Shown here: positions 8,883-17,880 of the stretch, in pieces
Numbering within the stretch: the first letter of the stretch is position 1
How the letters are laid out: each line of letters starts with the position of its first letter
Assembly (NCBI RefSeq): GCF_047795645.1
Contig: NZ_CP181045.1
Span: forward strand, 1,550,001 to 1,614,000
Direction: 5' to 3'
Length of the DNA: 64,000 bases
Origin: Salipaludibacillus sp047795645
Lineage (GTDB): Bacteria > Bacillota > Bacilli > Bacillales > Salisediminibacteriaceae
The notes under the pieces: model-generated
Seen by the model: the letters and a program-made list of their open reading frames with translations, nothing else
What the model was told of the DNA's origin: nothing
Databases searched by the model: none
Position numbers and translations under genes: made by a program

Positions 8883-9689
8883 TTATGGAGCATACATTTT
8901 ATTTGATTCTCTCGATCGATACATTCCATCGGATACGTATAGAATTTGCAACTTCCCTGTTTGAGGATGTGTCGTAACGGTGCAGTCTACATGAAAAACC
9001 TCTTTTAACATTGCCTTAGTAATGACTTCTTCCGGTGTACCATGTTTGACTATTTTGCCACCCTTAACTACATATATCGCATCACAATAAGCTGCCGCTA
9101 AATTTAAATCATGAAGCGCAGTTAATACACTCACTTTTAAGTTTCGAACAATATCAAGGATCTGAAGCTGATGATGAATATCTAAATTGTTCGTCGGTTC
9201 ATCTAGAATAAGAAAAGATGTCTCCTGAACAAGAGCTCTAGCAATTTGAACCCTTTGCTTTTCTCCACCAGATAACGTAGAGAAACTTCTTTCTGCATGG
9301 TTTTCTAACCCCACTCTCACTAAAGCATCACGAACGATCTTTACATCTTCCACACTGTCCCCTTCAAAGAACCGCTTATGTGGATTTCTCCCCATTAACA
9401 CAATTTCTTTCACTGTAAAATCAAAAGGAACAGATGATTCTTGCGCAACAACAGCCATATTTCTAGCAAATTCCTTATGAGAAAGGTTAGTAACTTCATG
9501 ATCATTTAAAGAAACCGATCCCTTATACGGCCGCAATACCCGGTAGATTGTCTTTAACAATGTCGATTTTCCACTCCCATTAGGACCGATAATGCCAACA
9601 AATTGTCCATCGTTTACTTGCATCGTTATATCATTAATAATATTTTTCTGCTCCACCGCCGTTGTGACTTGTTCAACAGTTAATTTCAC
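8883..9689 (-). CDS. btuD: Cobalamin/corrinoid ABC transporter, ATP-binding protein
   Basis: A 268-residue FepC/BtuD-type ATPase on the cytoplasmic side of the importer. Walker A GPNGSGKS is at residues 35-42, the Q-loop is in VAQESSVPF, the signature LSGGEKQR is near 137, Walker B FLILDEPTNNLD follows, and the H-loop is in LHDLNLAAAYC. The start overlaps the permease stop by 4 bases. It is the middle gene of the permease-ATPase-binding protein set under the cobalamin riboswitch. Confidence 0.92.
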   Translation of the reverse strand: MKLTVEQVTTAVEQKNIINDITMQVNDGQFVGIIGPNGSGKSTLLKTIYRVLRPYKGSVSLNDHEVTNLSHKEFARNMAVVAQESSVPFDFTVKEIVLMGRNPHKRFFEGDSVEDVKIVRDALVRVGLENHAERSFSTLSGGEKQRVQIARALVQETSFLILDEPTNNLDIHHQLQILDIVRNLKVSVLTALHDLNLAAAYCDAIYVVKGGKIVKHGTPEEVITKAMLKEVFHVDCTVTTHPQTGKLQILYVSDGMYRSRESNKMYAP

Positions 9690-10801
9690 TTTCCTTCACC
9701 TCCCCCAAAAGAATAAGAACTACGTCTAAGAAGCCAAATAAAAAATGGCCCACCACATAATGCAGTAACAATGCCAATCGGTAATTCTTGAGGAGAAACA
9801 ATTGTACGTGCGACTACATCTGCCCAAATGAGGAAAATAGCTCCAACAAGAGCACTTAATGGTAAGACGTGTCGGTGATCGGAGCCAATGATTAAGCGAA
9901 CAATATGAGGAACCATTAATCCGATAAAGCCGATTGCCCCACTCACTGCGACTAATACTCCGGTTAGTAATGCCGTGATGAGAATCAATATTTTCTTAAA
10001 AAGATCGATATTTAATCCGAGAGTAGAAGCTGTATTCTCCCCCATTAATAAAAGATTCAGAGGTCTTGCTAAGAAGAGCAGTGTCGCTATGCCAAGCGAG
10101 AGACAAATAAATGGAATCGTTAATTGCTCCCACTTAGCTCCTGCCAAACTTCCCATCATCCAAAATAATGCATCGCGTATCCCCTCTTCCCGAGGCGCCG
10201 ATATGACAATATAGTTTGTAATTGCCGATAGCATCATAGATATGGCAATTCCTGACAATAATAGTCTTACTGTGGAGATTCTCCCATTTACTTGCGCTAC
10301 GATAAAAACGAGCACAACAGAGAAGAGAGCACCTAGAAACGCGGCGATAGAAAGCGAATATTGACCAAAAATCTGGAACGCACCAAAAATAATAACGAGT
10401 GTAGCCCCAACAGAAGCACCAGAAGATACCCCTAAAATAAATGGATCTGCTAAAGAATTTCGAACTAACGCTTGAATAGCTACACCAACTACTGCTAAAC
10501 CAGCTCCAACAATGGCTCCTAATATCACTCTTGGAAACCGAATTTCCCAAATGATTTGCTCTTGGGCTTTTGACCAATCCGATGCAATAAAATGGTCCAA
10601 AAAAGAAACTTTAGAAAATGCTATTTTCCAAACGGTCAACGGAGAGATTGAAACTGGTCCAAGCATGATAGAACTGGTCATTGTGACAACTAGGATGAAT
10701 AGAAGAGCAACAAAAAGTACTCTATAAGCTATCTTTCTCTTTTTTGTTACTTTTTGCTTTATTGACCGATTATCAACCCCGTCTTTTAATGCGCTCTCCA
10801 T
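9686..10801 (-). CDS. btuC: Cobalamin/corrinoid ABC transporter, FecCD-type permease
   Basis: A 371-residue membrane protein of the FecCD/BtuC family with about ten hydrophobic segments. It shows GAGLAVVGVAIQALVRNSLADPFILGVSSGAS (split in two family blocks near residues 95-125) and the coupling region VSGAIGFIGLMVPHIVRL near 285. The N terminus (about 25 residues) is basic and cytoplasmic. It is the first gene after the riboswitch; its start lies 58 bases past the terminator stem, so its expression should fall when cobalamin is abundant. Confidence 0.92.
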   Translation of the reverse strand: MESALKDGVDNRSIKQKVTKKRKIAYRVLFVALLFILVVTMTSSIMLGPVSISPLTVWKIAFSKVSFLDHFIASDWSKAQEQIIWEIRFPRVILGAIVGAGLAVVGVAIQALVRNSLADPFILGVSSGASVGATLVIIFGAFQIFGQYSLSIAAFLGALFSVVLVFIVAQVNGRISTVRLLLSGIAISMMLSAITNYIVISAPREEGIRDALFWMMGSLAGAKWEQLTIPFICLSLGIATLLFLARPLNLLLMGENTASTLGLNIDLFKKILILITALLTGVLVAVSGAIGFIGLMVPHIVRLIIGSDHRHVLPLSALVGAIFLIWADVVARTIVSPQELPIGIVTALCGGPFFIWLLRRSSYSFGGGEGK

Positions 10802-10861
10802 ATAAACAACACCTTACATTTATTTAATTTGATAACTTACTCTTTCTTAATGCGCTTAAAA

Positions 10862-10901
10862 CATAAAAATGCACCTCTATCCATGGCATGGATAGAGGTG
10901 C
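10862..10901 (-). terminator. Intrinsic terminator of the cobalamin riboswitch
   Basis: GCACCTCTATCC and GGATAGAGGTGC (10871-10901) form a perfect 12-bp stem around a 7-base loop; on the minus strand it is followed by ATTTTTATGTTTT. It lies between the aptamer and btuC, so it is the likely expression platform: cobalamin binding should favour this hairpin and stop transcription before the operon. Confidence 0.88.
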
Positions 10902-10980
10902 AAAAAGGCATACTTAAATTAAAGTAGCATCTATTCTACACTCCTCTACCTATGACCCGTAGGTATTGAAGCAACTTAAA

Positions 10981-11141
10981 ACAAAGGCAGGTCTCCTGAC
11001 TTAGGATCGTCATTTCATTGTGTCTTCCCGATTTAACTCAGTGACTTTATACAATGAAACTACCCATTACAGTGGCGGGACCGCGACGGATTTACACCGT
11101 ACTTCCCTTTTAAGCATAACCAGCGGTTATACACCTTTGTT
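10981..11141 (-). promoter_or_regulatory. Cobalamin (B12) riboswitch aptamer
   Basis: Read on the minus strand, the region holds the conserved blocks of the cobalamin aptamer: a 5' paired arm starting CAAAGGTG, then GGGAAGTACGGTGTAAATCC, the core CGCGGTCCCGCCACTGTAA, and at the 3' end the B12 box AGTCAGGAGACCTGCC, closing with CAAAG pairing back to the start. It controls the downstream btuCDF-cbi genes by the terminator about 80 bases further on. This is the only such element seen in the cobalamin locus. Confidence 0.96.
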
Positions 11142-11394
11142 TTGATTCATTTTTTTAAAATAAGAATTTTATTATGAGTTGATTATTTACAACTCACCTA
11201 AACTAAGTTGAAAATAGTTAGTTTTATTTGATAAGTTAGAAATCACAACCCATATTTATACATATTTATTATTAAACTACTTTTAAGTATAATTAGCAAG
11301 GAAAATTTTTAAATAAAATGATATTCTTCACTTTAGTTACTATATGTATTACACTAATAAACGTAACCATTACGAATTATAACACAAATTCATT

Positions 11395-11423
11395 TTGAAA
11401 AAATTTAGTACCCTACATATATT
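11395..11423 (+). promoter_or_regulatory. Possible SigA promoter of the methyltransferase gene
   Basis: TTGAAA (11395-11400) and TATATT (11418-11423) are separated by 17 bases, close to the SigA consensus, and point toward the gene at 11526. A leader of about 95 bases would result. The surrounding DNA is very AT-rich, so chance matches are possible. The rest of 11142-11525 shows no other recognisable element; it should also hold the outward promoter of the riboswitch transcript. Confidence 0.45.
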
Positions 11424-11525
11424 TTTATTCATAGTAGTTATTTATTATATTGAAATAACAAATAAGCCGCAGTTTTTAACATAAGTGACGTTTTTTGATT
11501 ACTCAAAACCAATGGAGGATAAAAG

Positions 11526-12368
11526 ATGAAGAAAAAGCTGATACATGATGTCGATTATGAGGAAGTCTGGCGAGAAGGAATAAAGGATTGGAATGGTAAC
11601 ATGCCAAAAAGGATGACAGATGATCAATGTGAAGAATCTTTTTGGCGTAATTTCTTAAATGAAAAATCAACCACACAACCAATTGATTCATATTCCTTAC
11701 CATTTTACCGAGAATTATCTACTTATTTCACTTCTGAAGATAACGTACTTGAAATCGGACCTGGTGCGGGGAACTATACGTTTTCTATTGCTGAAAAAGT
11801 TCGGTCTTTAACAGTGGTTGATCCTTCTAAGTCTGTTCTGCACTATTTAAATGAACGTATAAACCACAAAGCAATAACTTTTCAACCGATTCATAGTAAA
11901 TGGGAGACATACCAATCCAATCAGCTTTTCTCAGTCGTTCTGGGTGTGAACTGTTTTTACCGAATGTTTGAAATCAAGCAAGCATTGGCAAATATGAATA
12001 ATCACGCCACAAAGCACTGTATAATTGGTATGACAACAGGTCCACTTCAGCCACACTACCTAGACCTCGAAAGAACGCAAAGGTGTGTTCTTAAATACCC
12101 ACGAAGAGATTATGTTCACCTATTAAATGTATTATATGAAATGGGAATCTACGCTGATTGTAAGATGGTCCCTCTTAAACGTAAATATACTTATTCTTCT
12201 TTAGAAGAAGCGGTTCAAAGTTGCAGAAAAAAAGTGCTATCTCCTCAATTAAGTGAAGAAACACTTAGGGAAAGTTTACTCCCTTATCTGCAAAAAGAAA
12301 ACGGAAAGTGGACATATAAGCATGCCTTTTATGGAGCACTGATCAGCTGGAAACCTACTATTCTGTAG
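11526..12368 (+). CDS. Class I SAM-dependent methyltransferase, substrate unknown
   Basis: A 280-residue protein. VLEIGPGAGNYTF at residues 74-86 is SAM motif I and VVDPSKSVLHYL about 20 residues later is the acidic-loop motif II; the rest of the Rossmann core (VVLGVNCFYRMF) follows. The N-terminal 60 residues are probably a substrate cap. GGAGG lies 10 bases before the ATG. It is transcribed away from the cobalamin riboswitch and is the only plus-strand enzyme gene before 25 kb. The neighbourhood hints at corrinoid or metal-chelate chemistry, but no substrate can be read from the sequence. Confidence 0.75.
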   Translation: MKKKLIHDVDYEEVWREGIKDWNGNMPKRMTDDQCEESFWRNFLNEKSTTQPIDSYSLPFYRELSTYFTSEDNVLEIGPGAGNYTFSIAEKVRSLTVVDPSKSVLHYLNERINHKAITFQPIHSKWETYQSNQLFSVVLGVNCFYRMFEIKQALANMNNHATKHCIIGMTTGPLQPHYLDLERTQRCVLKYPRRDYVHLLNVLYEMGIYADCKMVPLKRKYTYSSLEEAVQSCRKKVLSPQLSEETLRESLLPYLQKENGKWTYKHAFYGALISWKPTIL

Positions 12369-12428
12369 GCCCACTTTTCTGAACAGGAAGTCTTACTTGA
12401 ATTATTAGGAAATGGTTAAATTCACCCT

Positions 12429-14285
12429 TCATGCTTCCTTGATAGAAATTTGGTTTCTTCCGTTTTCTTTCGCTTTGTAAAGGTGTTCGTCTGCTTCCAT
12501 TATCAGTTGCTTTGGTTGATGAGTTGGATTTGGTTGAGTCATTGCCGCTCCAATACTTACCGTTACAACATCTGAAACCATCGATGTTTTGTGCGGAATC
12601 TTTAAGTTGCTAATGGCATGTAAGCATTGCTCTGAAATCTGCTTAACCTGGCGATGGTTAGCATTTGAAAGTATAGCGACAAACTCTTCGCCTCCCATTC
12701 TCGCTACATAGCCGTTAAATGGACTGACTACTTGTTTTAAAGCATCGGCAACTTCCATTAAGCAACGGTCCCCCGCTTCGTGTCCGTATGTGTCGTTATA
12801 CTCCTTAAAATGATCAATATCAATATAGAGAGCGGATATTCTAAATTTTTTCTTGGCCGCGAGTGTCCATTCCTCTTGCATATGTTCCTCTAAATATCGT
12901 CTGTTTGGTATCTTTGTTAACTGATCGTTATAGGATAATAATTTTAATTTGTCGTTTAATTTATTTAGGTGGTCTCTTGATTTCTCAAGTGAGTCTGTTC
13001 TTGCACTGACTTTTTCCTCTAACGTTTGATTTAGTTCAGCAAGATCCGCTGTCGCCTTCTCCATATTAGTAAAAGCTTTACCTGAGTGCAATGCAATGAT
13101 ATACGATTGCGACAAAATAAATATTACGAATCCAAAGGCAGACAACGGAATCGACTCGATAAATTTATTTGCTAGTAAAATGTCATTAATTGCTGTAAAA
13201 CCAACAAATGTGGCAGAAACTGTGATTATAAAAGAGCCCTCTTGTTTATCTTTTAATGCTTTCATTAAAGAGATCAACATATGAAAAATAAAAAAGAGAA
13301 CTATTATTTGGTATGGATTTACTGTGAAACTAGCAATTCCTACCGGTGTAAAAAGCACAAAAAGTGAAAATAAACTTGAAATGGCCGTAAAGATCAATCC
13401 ATATATTGTTTTCAAATGTTTTGGATATAAACCGCATAGAACCCAGAAAAAAATTGATGGCGCTAAATAAAATGTAATATACTCAATCTTCACCATTACT
13501 TCCCATGGAATTTCTGGGAATATTTCTAAGATGAAATACTGTTCTGTAACTAGAATACGTAACCCCATTAGAAAACAAACAACACTAAAATACATTGCAG
13601 AGCGGTTCTGTTTTCGATATCTATATACTACTAAGTGGTAGAATCCAGAAAGAATGAGACAACCAAACAAGATCATTTGCAGTCCTAGTCCTAACCTTGA
13701 TTCTTCTTTAAGGTTTCCCACTGTTCCAAACAAGATATCGCTATCAATTCCGCCGTATCGGTAATCGTAATTAGAAACGTGAATAATCACTTCTAAACTA
13801 TCATTTGCTGCTGGGAAAAATACCGTTTTCGGATTGGAAAATGGTGCTGTTGTTTCCTCACTCGTTCCTGGAGTACCATTAGAATCTAGTAGCTCTCCAT
13901 CAATATAAAGATTGTAGGCAGTTGTAATAGAATTGATTTTCAACCCGTAATATTCGTTTTCGGTAATGTTGTCAATCACCATACGATATGTTGCATATCC
14001 ATTTGGGGAGTACCCTTGTTCGTCATTCCACTTACTTGGTAAATAAATATATTCTTTTTCGTGTTCTGGTGTTAGGATGTGTCTTCCCCAATAAAACTCC
14101 CAGTCACCAGTTAATTTAAGCAAATCTTCAGATTCCGAGTAATCCCAATCTGATAGATTTAATTTACCTTGCTCGACAAGGTATTCTTGCTCACTATGGT
14201 CCTCACTTAAGAAGAACAATATTCCACTAAATGCTATAACTAAGAATATAATAAAATAAATAGACCCATATTTTAATTTACTCAT
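12429..14285 (-). CDS. Membrane diguanylate cyclase with 7TMR-DISM sensor
   Basis: A 618-residue protein. After one signal-anchor helix, residues about 35-190 form an extracellular beta-rich domain (DWEFYWGRHIL, LYIDGELLDSNG) of the 7TMR-DISM type, then seven membrane segments to about 385, a short coiled coil and a GGDEF domain. The active-site loop is GGEEF at about 531-535, so cyclic-di-GMP synthesis is expected. The residues before it (FNGYVARM) lack the RxxD inhibitory site, suggesting no product feedback there. Start ATG 14285 has GAGG upstream; a TTG two codons earlier is less likely. It stands alone and converges with the methyltransferase gene. Confidence 0.88.
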   Translation of the reverse strand: MSKLKYGSIYFIIFLVIAFSGILFFLSEDHSEQEYLVEQGKLNLSDWDYSESEDLLKLTGDWEFYWGRHILTPEHEKEYIYLPSKWNDEQGYSPNGYATYRMVIDNITENEYYGLKINSITTAYNLYIDGELLDSNGTPGTSEETTAPFSNPKTVFFPAANDSLEVIIHVSNYDYRYGGIDSDILFGTVGNLKEESRLGLGLQMILFGCLILSGFYHLVVYRYRKQNRSAMYFSVVCFLMGLRILVTEQYFILEIFPEIPWEVMVKIEYITFYLAPSIFFWVLCGLYPKHLKTIYGLIFTAISSLFSLFVLFTPVGIASFTVNPYQIIVLFFIFHMLISLMKALKDKQEGSFIITVSATFVGFTAINDILLANKFIESIPLSAFGFVIFILSQSYIIALHSGKAFTNMEKATADLAELNQTLEEKVSARTDSLEKSRDHLNKLNDKLKLLSYNDQLTKIPNRRYLEEHMQEEWTLAAKKKFRISALYIDIDHFKEYNDTYGHEAGDRCLMEVADALKQVVSPFNGYVARMGGEEFVAILSNANHRQVKQISEQCLHAISNLKIPHKTSMVSDVVTVSIGAAMTQPNPTHQPKQLIMEADEHLYKAKENGRNQISIKEA

Positions 14286-14498
14286 TACCAATTACCTCGA
14301 TATGTAAATAATTTAAGTTATTCATTTAAATCATTCCTCCACTAAGCAAGAATAACTGCTATAGGTCTATTATCTAACACTTCAAAAGCATCTACAAGTT
14401 ATTTCTATAATTATCGTAGTAAGACTTTATTACCAGGATACTATCATTTCTATCGGTATTCTGATGTTTTCTAATCACGCTAGAATCGTCGTTTTTCT

Positions 14499-14966
14499 TT
14501 AAAGCACCTTTTTCATCGCAACAACATTTATTGTTATCCCATTTGGCTTATGAATAGCATATTCATCATAGATAGTGAATCCTATCGACTGGTACAGTTG
14601 AATATTTTTTGGAACATCCATGCGAACTTTGCATAATAATGCTGGGTGATTCCTTTGTATGGCATGATTCTCTAATGATTTTAATAGCTGTTTAGCAATC
14701 CCTTGTCCTTGTTTTTCTGGGGTGATTGATAGTCTGAAGAAATAGACCCCTTCGTTTGTTACTCGAAATCGAACCATACCTACGGGTTCATCATCCATAT
14801 AGCTGATTAATGCATGTTCTCCATCTATTAAGGCTTCTGTTATTGATTCGACGGTTTCATTTAATGCGCTTGTTGGTGGGACCTTGTTTTTATATTCATT
14901 AAATGCCTGAACCATTAATTGATGAATGATTGGAGCATCTGATACTTCTGCAAATATTATTTTCAT
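14499..14966 (-). CDS. GNAT-family N-acetyltransferase
   Basis: A 155-residue GNAT protein. The acetyl-CoA loop is in LSITPEKQGQGIAKQLLKSLE (motif A, Q/RxxGxG/A at about residues 88-99); the following LLCKVRMDVPKNIQLYQSIGF is the usual motif B. Such proteins move an acetyl group from acetyl-CoA to an amine of a small molecule or protein; the acceptor cannot be told. Single gene with about 200 bases of AT-rich DNA on its downstream side; no operon partner is evident. Confidence 0.82.
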   Translation of the reverse strand: MKIIFAEVSDAPIIHQLMVQAFNEYKNKVPPTSALNETVESITEALIDGEHALISYMDDEPVGMVRFRVTNEGVYFFRLSITPEKQGQGIAKQLLKSLENHAIQRNHPALLCKVRMDVPKNIQLYQSIGFTIYDEYAIHKPNGITINVVAMKKVL

Positions 14967-15106
14967 CGGAGTAATAGCCCTTTCTTCTCGAATTCTAATT
15001 AGGTTGAATGAAGAAATCTCGATTCAATTTTTTATTGATGGGTGGGTGTGACTATTGTTTAACCTAGTATTGATTGGATTTTTCGTATCAGGTATTCGTT
15101 TCATAT

Positions 15107-15565
15107 TCAGAGAGCACCCTTACCTTTTATTTGCATAAACATGTTTGGCTTATCTAATGCTTCAAAGCCAAATTTTCCGTATAAAGAATGACCGTCCTCT
15201 GTGCATAACATGATTCTGCGAATTTTTAATTCGTCATAATTAATGATCGTTTGAATTAACCATTGTCCTAACCCTTGTTGTCTAAATTTTTGCAAGATGA
15301 AAACGTCTGATAGATAAGCGAAAGTGACTAAATCAGAAATCACTCTTGCAAACCCTATTTGCTCCTGCTTCTTTGTATTCGGATTGTTGTAGTACAATCC
15401 AAAACAAAGTGCTGAGTTTTTAATTGATTTAGCAACTTCTTCTTTTGAGAGCTCTTTTGACCAATAAGACTCTTTGCTCAAAAAATTATAAATAATGTCT
15501 AAGTCTAAGTCTTTTTTATCTAGAGTAATGACATATTCTTTATGTTTCCATACTTTATTTGTCAA
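15107..15565 (-). CDS. GNAT-family N-acetyltransferase
   Basis: A 152-residue GNAT protein of the short type: GFARVISDLVTFAYLSDVF precedes the acetyl-CoA site VFILQKFRQQGLGQWLIQTI (about residues 91-110), and the end has LCTEDGHSLYGKFGFE. The start is a TTG 9 bases after GGAGGG. Substrate unknown. It is not closely similar to the GNAT gene at 14499-14966, so this is not a tandem duplication. Spaced 42 bases after the membrane protein gene upstream, so the two may be co-transcribed. Confidence 0.82.
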   Translation of the reverse strand: MTNKVWKHKEYVITLDKKDLDLDIIYNFLSKESYWSKELSKEEVAKSIKNSALCFGLYYNNPNTKKQEQIGFARVISDLVTFAYLSDVFILQKFRQQGLGQWLIQTIINYDELKIRRIMLCTEDGHSLYGKFGFEALDKPNMFMQIKGKGAL

Positions 15566-15606
15566 AAACTATCCCTCCTGATTTTTTACCGATTTAGCAA
15601 CATGAA

Positions 15607-15924
15607 TTAAAATGGATTTTCGCCTTTTATAAAAGGGATTACAATAATATAGATGGAGCCGACAAATATAATCCAACAAAGTTTGCTAGTAAGAAACTGT
15701 TTGTAATAATCGCTATCTTTGATTATAACCGTCCCCATGACAACAGTATAAATTACTAACAGAAAGTACGATATACCAAACCAATTTACCCATACGTTAC
15801 CAGTGAATTCAATACCAAACCTTCCATAAATATTACCCGCTATATGTAATGTTATGACTAATCCAATCGCCCAAAAAGCAAGTATTTCAAACGTCCTCGC
15901 AATATCCTTAATAAACACTTTCAT
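15607..15924 (-). CDS. Small membrane protein of unknown function
   Basis: About 105 residues with three hydrophobic segments (EILAFWAIGLVITLHIAG, WFGISYFLLVIYTVVMGTV and LCWIIFVGSIYIIVIPF). Start chosen at ATG 15924, with GAGGAG 8 bases upstream; a longer frame to 15963 has no ribosome site. I do not recognise a family. It lies between a HAD phosphatase gene (53 bases upstream) and a GNAT gene and could be co-transcribed with both. Confidence 0.65.
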   Translation of the reverse strand: MKVFIKDIARTFEILAFWAIGLVITLHIAGNIYGRFGIEFTGNVWVNWFGISYFLLVIYTVVMGTVIIKDSDYYKQFLTSKLCWIIFVGSIYIIVIPFIKGENPF

Positions 15925-15977
15925 ATGAGAAACTCCTCTTATTCGTTGAATATTGAAAATCAAAGTAATGAGCTTCT

Positions 15978-16634
15978 TTATTTCAATATAATTGTGGGTA
16001 TCTGTGATAACTCATCGATAATGTAATCTGCTTCGACATCTTCCCATTGATCGTCTTTCTTCCAAATACTTTTCATACCTATTTGTTGAGCTGCTTTCAC
16101 ATCATTTACTGGATGGTCGCCAACAAATATACTTTCAGAAGGTAAGACGTTGAGATTTTCTAAAGCTTTTTTGAATATTAAAGAATTCGGCTTTTTCATG
16201 TTTTCCCATTCAGATATAAGGATGGTTTGGAAATAATGTTCTATTCCTAAAACGATTATATTATCCATTTGAAACTGACCTTTTCCATTTGTAATCATCC
16301 CAAGCATGAAATGATTCTTCTTCAAATTTTCTAACATGTTTGTAAGACCTTCGAAAGGAACGCAGCTATGTTTAAATTCAATTATATAATCATTGAGAAG
16401 GTCCTCCATAGTAATACCAGTAATTCTAAATTCGTTTATTAGCTGGTGGTACACTTTATCCTTCCAAACATACCCTCGACTATCAAGTTCTATGAACCTT
16501 GATATATAGGTTTCTTTTGGAATATGACTTAGCCATTTATGTAACCGTTCGTATTGCTTGTTGATAAACACCTTTACTGATGCATCACGGTCTAGTAAAG
16601 TTCCATCAAAGTCAAATAGGACTGCCTTAATCAT
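15978..16634 (-). CDS. HAD-family hydrolase (phosphatase)
   Basis: About 218 residues. DFDGTLLDRD at the start is HAD motif I (nucleophile Asp), MITNGKG near residue 117 is motif II, KKPNSLIFKKAL supplies the motif III Lys, and VGDHPVNDVKAAQQIGMKSIW is motif IV. The helical cap between motifs I and II places it with phosphoglycolate-phosphatase/haloacid-dehalogenase type I enzymes. Substrate unknown. The ATG at 16634 is 9 bases after a GGGGGAAG ribosome site; an ATG two codons earlier is too close to it. Confidence 0.85.
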   Translation of the reverse strand: MIKAVLFDFDGTLLDRDASVKVFINKQYERLHKWLSHIPKETYISRFIELDSRGYVWKDKVYHQLINEFRITGITMEDLLNDYIIEFKHSCVPFEGLTNMLENLKKNHFMLGMITNGKGQFQMDNIIVLGIEHYFQTILISEWENMKKPNSLIFKKALENLNVLPSESIFVGDHPVNDVKAAQQIGMKSIWKKDDQWEDVEADYIIDELSQIPTIILK

Positions 16635-16673
16635 TTTCATCCACTTCCCCCATAAAAACTCTTCATCTACTAT

Positions 16674-17423
16674 TTACAATCCAAAAATATGCTTTTCTAT
16701 TGCGTAGTGGACGCCGTCTTCATCATTCGATAGCGTAACTTCATTGGTTATTTGCTTCACTTCATCTGGTGCATTTCCCATCGCCATACCTAATCCTGCG
16801 AATTCAATCATATCTACATCATTAAAAAATCTCCAATAGCAATCATTTCAGATGAATCTATTTCAAAAAGATCGAGTTCTTTCTTTAAACCATTTGTTTT
16901 ACTAGATTCAGAGTGAACAAATTCTTTAAAGAATTCCACATCGACTTTTTTCTTTATGTTTATTGGTAAATCTATCTCTTGCCATCCTCCTTTTCACCCT
17001 TTGTCATCAATTGTAAACTTCATGACTTGGTCTTTCAGTGCCAATACGTCGTCGTGAAATGTGTGAGTTATTTCATATTTTTTATGATTTTCAAGTTGTT
17101 TTTTATCCATTAACTTGACAATGTAATCAAATGCTCAGCATACAGAGAAAGGTTCAAGTTTACTTATTGGATATGAAAATTCATGGATAATCTCCTTTGT
17201 ATCTGTTTTAATCGTCATTGCACCATCATTCGAAACGAGAACACCTTCAAATCTAACTCATCAGTAATCCATTTCCTTTGCATGACATATCTTCCAGTAG
17301 CTATAACAATTATTACCCCTGTCTCTTCAGCCTTTTTAACTGCTTCTATATGCCTTGGTGGGATCTTTCCTTGACTATTTAACAAGTCCCATCTAAATCT
17401 AAAGCTAATAGCTTATATTTCAA
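16674..17423 (-). pseudogene. Decayed Cof-type HAD phosphatase
   Basis: Reading the minus strand from a TTG near 17423 gives YKLLALDLDGT, then after a one-base shift LLNSQGKIPPRHIEAVKKA and GVIIVIATGRY, after a second shift VLVSNDGAMTIKTDTKEI, then two in-frame TGA stops, and near the end IDSSEMIAIGD, a third shift, and NDVDMIEFAGLGMAMGN. These are the motifs I, II and IV of a Cof/YkrA-type HAD phosphatase of about 250 residues. At least three frameshifts and two stops make it nonfunctional. It follows an intact but different HAD gene. The stretch 16641-17622 holds only this pseudogene and a palindromic repeat. Confidence 0.85.
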
Positions 17424-17521
17424 ACCATCACATCCTATTACAAATTGGAAATCTATGTATTTGAGTCAATTTTAACATATACAACCAATTATTATTAGAA
17501 TTGTCGAAAAATTGTTGAAAT

Positions 17522-17550
17522 GGAAGCATGAGAACCGTCCCTGCGCTTCC
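17522..17550 (+). repeat. 29-bp palindrome-ended dispersed repeat, copy 1
   Basis: GGAAGC...GCTTCC ends enclose AGAACCGTCCCTGC. The same 29-bp sequence recurs, with one to two changes, at 21931-21958, 23097-23125 and 30325-30353. This copy lies 70 bases upstream of a small membrane protein gene. Confidence 0.85.
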
Positions 17551-17622
17551 TGATATTTATCTTGGTTGGGTGGCAATATAAGAGTATATGTAAAACTAAG
17601 TTTAGAAAGGAGGTCCTTGCTT

Positions 17623-17862
17623 ATGACTAAGACGCTTTTGATTTTCATTCTATATTTCATTAGTATGTATATGTTGTTGACATTTATTGATTTGAAATTT
17701 AATATTCATCTGAACAAAAGCTTAAACAATACCCTTAAACCTTTTGAAACCACTGATCCAGGTGAATTATTTATACTCACTTCCTTATTGGTGTTTTCTA
17801 TGCTCTTCCCAATAAAATACTATTTCAGTAAAATCTTTAAAAAGCTCAAAAACAACAAGTAA
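17623..17862 (+). CDS. Small two-helix membrane protein, unknown
   Basis: A 79-residue protein with two hydrophobic helices (LLIFILYFISMYMLLTFI near the start and LFILTSLLVFSMLFPIKYY near the end) and a basic C terminus (KIFKKLKNNK). The ATG at 17623 has a strong AAAGGAGG site 9 bases upstream; the reading frame is open further 5' to 17566 but that part lacks a start with a ribosome site. It converges with the germination operon, leaving 18 bases between the two stops. No family recognised. Confidence 0.65.
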   Translation: MTKTLLIFILYFISMYMLLTFIDLKFNIHLNKSLNNTLKPFETTDPGELFILTSLLVFSMLFPIKYYFSKIFKKLKNNK

Positions 17863-17880
17863 CATCTAAATAAAAATAGG

